The notes under the pieces are model-generated. The model was not told the DNA's origin, did not search any database, and saw nothing but the letters and a program-made list of their open reading frames with translations. The position numbers were made by a program, and so were the translations under genes. This document shows, in pieces, positions 25,283-32,634 of a stretch of DNA of 64,000 bases (position 1 is its first letter; each line of letters opens with the position of its first letter). Source of the stretch: Anaerotignum faecicola (GTDB lineage Bacteria > Bacillota > Clostridia > Lachnospirales > Anaerotignaceae); the NCBI RefSeq assembly GCF_003865035.1, contig NZ_BHVZ01000012.1, positions 1 through 64,000 on the forward strand, in the 5' to 3' direction.

Positions 25283-26335
25283 ATGGGAATTAAGATGAAG
25301 CATTTAATTGACAAATTGGAGAGAGAAAAAGCCCTCACCAAGACGGAGTGGATTACCCTGCTGAATGGCAGAACGCCAGATTTGGCGGAATATCTTTTTG
25401 CAAAGGCGAGAGACATTCGCCATCAGCATTACGGCAGGGATATCTATATTCGAGGGCTGATTGAATTTACGAATTATTGCAGAAATAACTGCTATTACTG
25501 CGGTATCCGCAGAGGGAACGAAGGACTGAAACGCTATCGGCTGACGGAGGAGGAAATCCTTTCTTGCTGTGAACAGGGGTATGCCCTCGGCTTTCGTACC
25601 TTCGTTTTGCAGGGCGGCGAGGATCTGTATTTTACGCAGGAAAAAATGACGCATATTATCTGTTCTATGCGTGAGAAATACCCCGATTGTGCGATTACGC
25701 TTTCCATCGGGGAGAGGGAAAGGGAAGAATATGAAGCGTATTTTGCGGCAGGGGCGAACCGCTTTTTGTTGCGGCACGAAACGGCAAACGAAGCACATTA
25801 TCGTACGTTGCATCCCGCGGAGCTGGATTTAAACCACCGCAAGGCTTGTCTCCGGAACCTGAAGAAAATCGGTTATCAGGTAGGAAGCGGCATTATGGTT
25901 GGCTCGCCTGGGCAGACGGCAGAGCATCTGGCGGAGGATCTGCTGTTTCTGAAGGAGCTGAATCCCCACATGATTGGCATTGGACCCTTCATTCCCCAGA
26001 AGGATACGCCCTTTCGGGAGGAAAAGGCAGGTACATTGGAACTGACACTTTTCCTTCTGGGACTTCTGCGGCTGATGCTGCCAAAGGTGCTGCTGCCCTC
26101 TACAACGGCACTCAGCACCATTCATCCGGATGGGCGGAAAATGGGGATTCTGGCAGGGGCAAATGTTGTCATGCCGAACCTTTCCCCGCAGGAAAACAGA
26201 AAGCTTTACAGTCTGTATGATAACAAACGCTCCATGGGGGATGAAGCGGCGGAGGGGCTTGCCCTTTTAAAGGCAGAGATGGAATCCATTGGCTATCGGG
26301 TGGTCAGCGCCCGCGGAGATTCTCTGGTAGAATAG
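25283..26335 (+). CDS. hydE: [FeFe] hydrogenase H-cluster radical SAM maturase HydE
   Basis: HydE helps build the dithiomethylamine-bridged di-iron subcluster of [FeFe] hydrogenase. The radical SAM cluster motif CRNNCYYC has cysteines at residues 66, 70 and 73 (start 25283), followed by GIRRGNEGLKRYRLTEEEIL. Other family stretches are LQGGEDLYF, LRHETANEAHYRTLHP, VGSPGQT and IGIGPFIPQKDTPF. AGAAGG lies 3 nt before the ATG at 25283; an in-frame ATG at 25295 is also possible. The gene is 9 nt upstream of hydF; hydG and the hydrogenase are elsewhere. About 350 residues. Confidence 0.93.
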   Translation: MGIKMKHLIDKLEREKALTKTEWITLLNGRTPDLAEYLFAKARDIRHQHYGRDIYIRGLIEFTNYCRNNCYYCGIRRGNEGLKRYRLTEEEILSCCEQGYALGFRTFVLQGGEDLYFTQEKMTHIICSMREKYPDCAITLSIGEREREEYEAYFAAGANRFLLRHETANEAHYRTLHPAELDLNHRKACLRNLKKIGYQVGSGIMVGSPGQTAEHLAEDLLFLKELNPHMIGIGPFIPQKDTPFREEKAGTLELTLFLLGLLRLMLPKVLLPSTTALSTIHPDGRKMGILAGANVVMPNLSPQENRKLYSLYDNKRSMGDEAAEGLALLKAEMESIGYRVVSARGDSLVE

Positions 26336-26344
26336 GAGGAAAAA

Positions 26345-27523
26345 ATGGGACTGAACAATACACCGTTGTCGGAACGGATACATATCGGGATTTTCGGCAG
26401 AAGAAATGCAGGAAAATCTAGCGTTATCAATGTCATGACAGGACAGAATTTAGCAATCGTTTCTGATGTGGCAGGCACAACAACAGACCCTGTACAGAAG
26501 GCAATGGAGCTGCTGCCGCTTGGGCCTGTTGTTATGATTGATACCCCCGGTCTGGATGATGTGGGGGAACTTGGAAAAATGCGCGTAGAAAAGGCATATC
26601 AGGTTTTGCAAAAAACCGATATTGCCGTTATCGTGATAGATGCGTCTGTCGGGGAAACGGCGGAGGATGCGGCAATTCTTGCAGAAATTCAAAAGAGAAG
26701 CATTCCGTATATCATCGTAAAAAACAAAGCGGATTTGACGCAGAAGCAGGATGGAGAAAATGAAATTTTCGTCAGCGCAAAAACGGGCGAAAATATTTCC
26801 GTCTTGAAGGAACGCATTGCTGCGTTAGCACCAAAGGGGGAGAAGGAACGCAGAATTATCGGGGATTTACTGGAACCAAATGATTTTGTGGTTTTAGTTG
26901 TGCCGATTGATTCCGCTGCGCCGAAGGGCAGGCTGATTTTGCCGCAGCAGCAGACGATTCGGGATATTCTGGAGGCGGGCGCGGTTTCGATTGTCGCAAG
27001 AGATTTTGAGCTTGCGGAAACGCTGGCAGCCCTTGGAAAACGTCCGAAGCTGGTCATCACGGACAGCCAGATTTTCGGGAAGGTTTCTAAAATCGTACCG
27101 GAGGATATCCCTCTGACCTCGTTTTCGATTCTGATGGCGCGGTATAAGGGCAATCTGGAGCAAAATGTCAAAGGGGCGAGAGCCTTGGAGCAGTTGAAGA
27201 ATGGAGATACGGTACTGATTTCCGAGGGCTGTACCCATCACCGTCAGTGTGAGGATATCGGAACGGTCAAGCTGCCCCGTTGGATTCGGGAATATACGGG
27301 GAAGGAATTGCAGTTTCAATTTACAAGCGGCGGCACATTCCCTGCGGATTTATCTCCCTATGCGCTGATTGTGCATTGCGGCGGCTGCATGCTGAATGAA
27401 AAGGAAATGCAGCACCGACTTTCCATAGCGAAGGAGCAGGGCGCGAAAATGACGAATTACGGCATCTGTATCGCCTATATTCATGGGATTCTGGAAAGAA
27501 GCCTTGCGCCTTTGGGATTATAA
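26345..27523 (+). CDS. hydF: [FeFe] hydrogenase H-cluster maturation GTPase HydF
   Basis: HydF is the GTPase and scaffold on which the di-iron subcluster is assembled before insertion into the hydrogenase. The 392-residue protein has P-loop GRRNAGKSS (residues 19-27), G3 DTPGLDD, G4 NKAD, a dimerisation domain, and the C-terminal cluster-binding ligands CTHHRQC (C296) and HCGGC (H344, C345, C348). AGGAGG precedes the ATG. It is the second gene of a hydE-hydF pair with a shared terminator toward dacF. Confidence 0.95.
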   Translation: MGLNNTPLSERIHIGIFGRRNAGKSSVINVMTGQNLAIVSDVAGTTTDPVQKAMELLPLGPVVMIDTPGLDDVGELGKMRVEKAYQVLQKTDIAVIVIDASVGETAEDAAILAEIQKRSIPYIIVKNKADLTQKQDGENEIFVSAKTGENISVLKERIAALAPKGEKERRIIGDLLEPNDFVVLVVPIDSAAPKGRLILPQQQTIRDILEAGAVSIVARDFELAETLAALGKRPKLVITDSQIFGKVSKIVPEDIPLTSFSILMARYKGNLEQNVKGARALEQLKNGDTVLISEGCTHHRQCEDIGTVKLPRWIREYTGKELQFQFTSGGTFPADLSPYALIVHCGGCMLNEKEMQHRLSIAKEQGAKMTNYGICIAYIHGILERSLAPLGL

Positions 27524-27536
27524 AAAACAGAAAAAG

Positions 27537-27580
27537 AAAGCAGACACCATAGAATTTATTTCTACGAATGTCTGCTTTTT
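27537..27580. terminator. Bidirectional terminator between hydF and the carboxypeptidase gene
   Basis: AAAGCAGACA (27537-27546) pairs with TGTCTGCTTT (27569-27578), with a T run on the right and an A-rich left flank. It serves both convergent genes. Confidence 0.82.
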
Positions 27581-27582
27581 GT

Positions 27583-28986
27583 TTATCTTCTGTAATTTCT
27601 TCTTCTGCGGGGTCTTTGTCTGCGCAGCTGCTTTCTGCGCTGATAGCTTCTGTAGCCGATGAATCGGGTGATGCAGAAAATAAGAAGGAGAACGATTGCC
27701 GCAATCCCCACACCGATGGCGACCCTTTTCACCATGCCGGAAAGAGAGGATTTATCCAGCTCTGCCTTCTGTGTATCTGTCAGCGCGTCTACAGCATTCT
27801 GTGCAATCAAATCAACGGTTTGCGTTTTGCCATTATAGGAAAGCTGCAATGTGCCGAGGGTCTGCCCTTTTTTGACTGCGCCCTCTACACCTTCGGGAAT
27901 ATCCGTCTTTACGGTAACGGCAGAGGCATCCGTTCCCTTCGGCAGGGTGTAATACACATCCTCGCTTGGTGCAATCGTCACCTTGCCTAAGGCAACGGCT
28001 TTTTTGTTATAGGTTTCGGTTACAGGTACGGTTGAGGTATAGTCGCTGACCGCGGCAATCTTCACGGATGCGTAATTTGCAAAGCCGTAATCGAACAAAG
28101 CAGCGGTATCGGTATAATGCTCCGCACCATTGCACTTCATCACAACGGCAATCAGCGTCAGCCCGTCCCGTTCGGCGTATGTCACAAGTGTATTGCCTGC
28201 CTCAACGGTATAGCCTGTTTTGCCGCCGATGGCATCCTTATAATAATAGATGGAATTGGGGTTCAGCATCTGGTGCTGTCCATGCAGATAGCGGGTTTCT
28301 GTCTGTAGATTGGTCGGGGGAATTTCGTAATCGGTTTCGCTCATCATGGAACGATATTCCTCGTGCTTGAGCAGCTCCCTTGCAATCAGCGCCATGTCAT
28401 GTGCGGTGGTGTAATGGTTTTCATCAAACAGTCCATTGGCGTTGACAAAATTTGTATTTGTACAGCCGAGCTCCTTCGCCCGCTCCGTCATGTGCTTGGC
28501 AAATGCCTCCACAGAGCCATCCACATATTCCGCTACGCCGTTGGAGGCTTCGTTTGCGGAACGCAGAATAATTGCACGCAGCACCTGCTCCAAGGTTAGT
28601 GTTTCGCCTTCGAGGATGGCAATATGCGCACTGCCGGGCTCAATGTTGTAAACGGCATCGTGGGAAAATGTGATTTCATCCGTCAGCTTGCCGTTTTCCA
28701 ATGCCAGAAGAATTGTCATCAGCTTTGTGATGCTGGCAGGATACATTTTTTTGTCTGCATCCTTATCATAGAGAATTTCCCCGCTTGCCGCATCTATCAG
28801 AACGGCGGTTTCTGCGGCAAGGCTCAGCGTATCGTTCGCGGTGGTCTCATCTGCCTGCGTTTCGTTTGTTTCATTTGTTTGCGTTTCTTTTGCTTGGTTT
28901 TCTTCTTCTGCAAAGACGGAATAAGAGGGGAGAGCTATCGTAAATGCCAATAAGAACGGCAGGAATCGTGTCAATCGTTTTTTCAT
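27583..28986 (-). CDS. D-alanyl-D-alanine carboxypeptidase (PBP5/DacF type)
   Basis: A penicillin-binding protein that trims the terminal D-alanine from peptidoglycan stems. The 467-residue protein has a signal peptide (cleavage near SVFA-EEE, residue 26), a low-complexity Asn-Glu-Thr spacer (27-55), then the S11 catalytic motifs SITK (S85, K88), SAN (143-145) and KTG (256-258). A PBP5-like C-terminal beta domain follows, then a hydrophobic helix near 420-442 and a very basic arginine-rich tail. It is therefore anchored by a transmembrane helix rather than the amphipathic helix of classical PBP5. Monocistronic and divergent from the comEA operon. Confidence 0.92.
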   Translation of the reverse strand: MKKRLTRFLPFLLAFTIALPSYSVFAEEENQAKETQTNETNETQADETTANDTLSLAAETAVLIDAASGEILYDKDADKKMYPASITKLMTILLALENGKLTDEITFSHDAVYNIEPGSAHIAILEGETLTLEQVLRAIILRSANEASNGVAEYVDGSVEAFAKHMTERAKELGCTNTNFVNANGLFDENHYTTAHDMALIARELLKHEEYRSMMSETDYEIPPTNLQTETRYLHGQHQMLNPNSIYYYKDAIGGKTGYTVEAGNTLVTYAERDGLTLIAVVMKCNGAEHYTDTAALFDYGFANYASVKIAAVSDYTSTVPVTETYNKKAVALGKVTIAPSEDVYYTLPKGTDASAVTVKTDIPEGVEGAVKKGQTLGTLQLSYNGKTQTVDLIAQNAVDALTDTQKAELDKSSLSGMVKRVAIGVGIAAIVLLLIFCITRFIGYRSYQRRKQLRRQRPRRRRNYRR

Positions 28987-29123
28987 GTGAATCTCCTATA
29001 TATTTGAAAATTTATCTTATATGTGATATAGTTATTTCGTATGAGTATCTGCGTTTCCGAAGGAAACGGCAATACCTTATTTTATCACATGAAACGAAAA
29101 AGAAAAAGAGGTTTGTATTAAAG

Positions 29124-29510
29124 TTGCATGAGAATACATTTTTTAAAAAAATCGGAATAGAACGCCTGAAGCTTCTGGCAGTGCTGCTGTTTTTTCTGTT
29201 CAGCGGCATCTGGTACAGCCATAGCTTTGCAACGGGCGCATTGGAAATGGGAACACCTGCTTCTGCGGAGAAAATCACCGAAAAACGGGAAATAAACGCA
29301 GAAAATGATGCAGGCAGGTTGAATATCAACACCGCAACAGCGAAGGAGCTGACGCGCCTTTCCGGCATTGGCGAGAAAAAGGCGGCGGAAATTGTTGCGT
29401 ATCGGGAGGAAAACGGCGGCTTTTCTGATATCGCGGAGCTGATGCGTGTTTCCGGTATCGGAGAAAAAACCTTTGCAGAAATACAGGATGAAATTACAGT
29501 GGGAGAATAA
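29124..29510 (+). CDS. ComEA-like helix-hairpin-helix protein
   Basis: A short protein with one N-terminal membrane helix (LKLLAVLLFFLFSGIWY) and a C-terminal ComEA-type DNA-binding repeat: LNINTATAKELTRLSGIGEK and FSDIAELMRVSGIGEKTF. ComEA is the membrane DNA receptor for natural transformation. The frame opens at 28944, but the upstream part lies in the region opposite the carboxypeptidase start and is not protein-like. I favour TTG at 29124, giving about 128 residues; the ribosome site is weak and the start uncertain. It lacks the extra N-terminal SLBB domain of longer ComEA proteins. It heads a six-gene run that also contains comEC. Confidence 0.78.
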   Translation: MHENTFFKKIGIERLKLLAVLLFFLFSGIWYSHSFATGALEMGTPASAEKITEKREINAENDAGRLNINTATAKELTRLSGIGEKKAAEIVAYREENGGFSDIAELMRVSGIGEKTFAEIQDEITVGE

Positions 29511-29521
29511 GGAGGCTGAAA

Positions 29522-30211
29522 ATGGCGTATCAGATTTTAGTGGTGGATGATGAAAAGCTCATCGTAAAGGGGATTAAATTTTCCTTGGAGCAGGACGGCA
29601 TGGAGGTTACTGCGGCGTATGATGGGGAAGAGGCTCTGCAAAACATCAAGGAAAAGAATTTCGATCTGGTGGTGCTCGATGTGATGCTGCCGAAGATGGA
29701 TGGGCTTGAGGTTTGCCAGCAGACAAGAGAATTTTCACAGGTGCCGATTATTATGGTAACGGCGAAGGGCGAGGATATGGATAAAATTATGGGGCTGGAA
29801 TACGGTGCGGATGATTACATCACAAAGCCCTTTAACATTCTTGAGCTGAAGGCGAGAATCAAAGCCATTCTGCGCCGCAGTGTGAAAAAAGCACCTACCG
29901 AGACACAGGAGAAAAAAGTTCTGAAGGCAAGAGACCTAGAACTTTCCTTCGACAGCAGACGTGTATTTATCAGCGGAAAGGAGGTAAACCTGACCGCGAA
30001 GGAATTCGACCTTCTGGAGCTGCTCATGGAAAACCCCGGAAAGGTTTACAGCAGAGAAAAGCTTCTGGATACCGTCTGGGGCTATGATTACCCCGGTGAT
30101 GTGCGTACGGTGGATGTACATGTGCGCCGTTTGAGAGAAAAAATTGAAGTAAATCCGAGCGAACCGAAGTATATTTTTACAAAATGGGGAGTTGGTTACT
30201 ATTTTAACTAA
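29522..30211 (+). CDS. OmpR-family response regulator
   Basis: A 229-residue two-component regulator. The receiver domain (1-120) has acidic residues D9 and D10, phospho-acceptor D53 (LVVLDVMLPKMDGLE) and K102 (YITKPF). The winged-helix DNA-binding domain (130-229) has EVNLTAKEFDLLELL and DVRTVDVHVRRLREKIE, ending with KWGVGYYF. AAGGAGG precedes the ATG. Its 3' end overlaps the kinase gene by 20 nt if the kinase starts at 30192. It lies 11 nt after comEA-like. Targets are unknown. Confidence 0.95.
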   Translation: MAYQILVVDDEKLIVKGIKFSLEQDGMEVTAAYDGEEALQNIKEKNFDLVVLDVMLPKMDGLEVCQQTREFSQVPIIMVTAKGEDMDKIMGLEYGADDYITKPFNILELKARIKAILRRSVKKAPTETQEKKVLKARDLELSFDSRRVFISGKEVNLTAKEFDLLELLMENPGKVYSREKLLDTVWGYDYPGDVRTVDVHVRRLREKIEVNPSEPKYIFTKWGVGYYFN

Positions 30212-31652
30212 AGCGACGAAAGAAAAGAAAAAGCTCCCGTTTATTTCTCTGCGCTGGATTATGCTTGCAGGCTATCTGGTAGGGGGGATTGTTCCGCTCC
30301 TGCTTCTGGCAAGCACCATTCTTCACTCTGTTCAGGGATATTTCTTGGATGAGCGGAAGAAGGTCCTGCTCAGTCAGGCAAATGTTATCTCCGGACAGGT
30401 TACATCCTCGGAATTTTTGTTTGATGAAGAAAACCGCAGCGCACTGGAGGAAACCATTTTGGAGACCAGTCAGGAAAAGAATTTTCGTGTTATGATTTTA
30501 GATTCCTCCTGCTTGGTAACCTATGATACAGGCTATGAGGATGTCGGGAAAACGCTGCTTCTGCCTGAGGTTGTGCAGGCATTACAGCATAAGGATACCG
30601 CAAAGGAGCAGAAAAACGGTACGGTTTATGCCGCAGCCTCTATTGTTGGTGCAGGTGATACGCGTGTGGGCGTTGTGCTGATTGTAGACAGCTTGGCAGA
30701 TGTGCATGATATTCTTGGAGATATCGGCAAGGAGGCATATCTGCTGTTGGGAACGCTTGTCCTTCTAGTGCTGATTGTGATGGTTATTATTTCAAAGGTC
30801 TTTACAGAGCCTGTGAAAAATCTGATTGACGTTATTCGCAAAATGTCTGAGGGGCATTTTGAACAGCGTGCAAAGGTCAGAGGGATTGTGCATAATGAAA
30901 TTGTGGATCTTGCGATTTCCTGTAACCAGATGGCAGACCAGCTGGAAAAGGTAGAATCCAGCCGCCAGCAGTTTGTTTCCAATGTATCACATGAGCTGAA
31001 AACGCCTTTAAGCTCCGTAAAGGTGCTGAGTGAATCTATTTTGCTGCAGGAGGATGTTCCGAAGGAAATGTATGTGGAATTTCTGCATGATATTACCTCT
31101 GAGGTTGACCGTATGACTGCAATCATCAATGACCTTTTGACGCTTGTTAAGCTGGATCAAAAGGAAATCCCCCTGAATTTTAAGGAAACAAATCTTACGC
31201 AGATGATGACGGATATCATCAAGCGCTTGCAGCCGATGGCTGATGCCAAGTATATTTCTCTGCAATGGGACGCATCAAAGGAAATCCATGCAGAGGCAGA
31301 TGAAATGAAGCTTTCCCTTGCGATTTCTAATTTGGTTGATAATGCAGTGAAATATACCCCGGAGGAAGGAACCGTAAAGGTTTCTTTAGATGCAGACCAT
31401 CAAAACGTATTTATCAGCGTGGCAGATACGGGCATTGGGATTCCGGAGGATGAGGTCAACCGTATTTTTGAACGCTTCTACCGTGTGGATAAAACAAGAG
31501 ACAGAGAAACCGGCGGCACAGGGCTTGGGCTTTCCATTACCCACAGCACCATCATGATGCACAAAGGCAGCATTAAGGTAAACAGCAAGGAGGAGGAAGG
31601 CACGACCATTCTGGTGCGGATTCCTCTCAAGCAGCCGACCACACACGGGTAA
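30192..31652 (+). CDS. Membrane sensor histidine kinase
   Basis: Partner kinase of the preceding regulator, about 486 residues. Two membrane helices (about 22-44 and 183-203) enclose an extracellular sensor of about 135 residues; a HAMP domain follows, then HisKA with phospho-acceptor H267 (SNVSHELKTPLSS) and an ATPase domain with N box LVDNAVKYTPEEG, G1 DTGIGIPEDE, F box and GTGLGLSI. The start is uncertain: TTG at 30192 lies directly after GGGGAG with no spacing, and a non-standard codon slightly downstream is possible. Signal unknown; location in a wall/competence operon suggests an envelope cue. Confidence 0.93.
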   Translation: MVTILTKATKEKKKLPFISLRWIMLAGYLVGGIVPLLLLASTILHSVQGYFLDERKKVLLSQANVISGQVTSSEFLFDEENRSALEETILETSQEKNFRVMILDSSCLVTYDTGYEDVGKTLLLPEVVQALQHKDTAKEQKNGTVYAAASIVGAGDTRVGVVLIVDSLADVHDILGDIGKEAYLLLGTLVLLVLIVMVIISKVFTEPVKNLIDVIRKMSEGHFEQRAKVRGIVHNEIVDLAISCNQMADQLEKVESSRQQFVSNVSHELKTPLSSVKVLSESILLQEDVPKEMYVEFLHDITSEVDRMTAIINDLLTLVKLDQKEIPLNFKETNLTQMMTDIIKRLQPMADAKYISLQWDASKEIHAEADEMKLSLAISNLVDNAVKYTPEEGTVKVSLDADHQNVFISVADTGIGIPEDEVNRIFERFYRVDKTRDRETGGTGLGLSITHSTIMMHKGSIKVNSKEEEGTTILVRIPLKQPTTHG

Positions 31653-31664
31653 AGGAGGAATTTT

Positions 31665-32621
31665 ATGACACAACGAAAATCTTTGGCGCGAAAGCTGATT
31701 GTCCTGTTTATTGTGCTGGTCATACTGATTCCCTGTTCCGTTCTGGTATATGATACCGTAGTTTCATCGAATGAGGAAAGAGTGGATTTTTATTATATGA
31801 TGAGTGACGGCGGCATGGGTGCTCTGAAAAAAAATATTCCCCGAACGGACAAGGAGGCAATGCTGAAAAACGTGCTTGCGATTTTACAGGAGGGCCCTAA
31901 TGCGGATGGTGCGACAGCTTCTATGCCGCAGAATCTGGAGATACGCTCTGTTACGCTGGAGCAAGCCACTGTTACGGTGGATTTTTCCGAGGAATATTTA
32001 CAGATGAATGATTTGGAGGAGACTATTTGCCGTTCCTCTGTCGTCTGGACGCTGACCTCTCTGGATTTCGTGAAGAATGTACGAATTCTGGTAGAGGGTG
32101 AGCCGCTGAAAAATCAGAACGGTGAGGCGTATGCGATTTTCAACAGAGATAATGTCTGGATAGATACGGAAATTTCCGCGGAAACCACAGGCTACGCAAT
32201 TCTGACACTGTATTTCGCAAATGCGGAAGGCACGGATCTGGTGGCGGAGGAGCGTGTGGTAGAGGTAAACGCAAACCAGACCAGAGAAAAAACCGTTTTG
32301 GAACAGCTGATTGCAGGACCGGAGGAAAAAGGCAGTGTTGCAACGATTCCTGTCGGTACAAAAATCAAGGATGTAACCACAACAGATGACGGCACCTGCT
32401 ATGTCAATCTGAGTGAGGAATTTGTGCTGAAGCACACCGGCGGAGAAAGGGAGGAGCTGCTGACGATTTATTCGATTGTAAATTCCCTGTGCAAGCTGGA
32501 TCAGATTGACCGCGTGCAGTTTCTGGTAGAAGGGAAAAAGCTGGATACCTATAAGGATAATTTGCAGTTCAAAACGCCGTTTACAGCAGTTGACAGTATC
32601 AGAAGACTTGAGGAGAAATAA
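31665..32621 (+). CDS. GerMN-domain membrane-anchored protein
   Basis: A 318-residue protein with a single N-terminal membrane anchor (residues 11-33) and two GerMN repeats outside the cell, roughly 40-155 and 175-305. Each repeat has the family pattern of VDFYYM or LTLYFAN, a block such as LQEGPNADG or LIAGPEEKGSVATIPVGTKI, then VTVDFSEEYL or CYVNLSEEFV. GerM is linked to sporulation and spore germination, and similar domains occur in lipoproteins encoded beside two-component systems in other Gram-positives. It lies 12 nt downstream of the kinase and 13 nt upstream of comEC. It may be an accessory to the kinase; that is inference. Confidence 0.85.
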   Translation: MTQRKSLARKLIVLFIVLVILIPCSVLVYDTVVSSNEERVDFYYMMSDGGMGALKKNIPRTDKEAMLKNVLAILQEGPNADGATASMPQNLEIRSVTLEQATVTVDFSEEYLQMNDLEETICRSSVVWTLTSLDFVKNVRILVEGEPLKNQNGEAYAIFNRDNVWIDTEISAETTGYAILTLYFANAEGTDLVAEERVVEVNANQTREKTVLEQLIAGPEEKGSVATIPVGTKIKDVTTTDDGTCYVNLSEEFVLKHTGGEREELLTIYSIVNSLCKLDQIDRVQFLVEGKKLDTYKDNLQFKTPFTAVDSIRRLEEK

Positions 32622-32634
32622 GAGGAGAACAGAA

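Noticed and set aside
28944..29123. 60-residue extension of the ComEA-like protein
   Set aside because: It overlaps the divergent carboxypeptidase start and promoter region and has no protein-like character.
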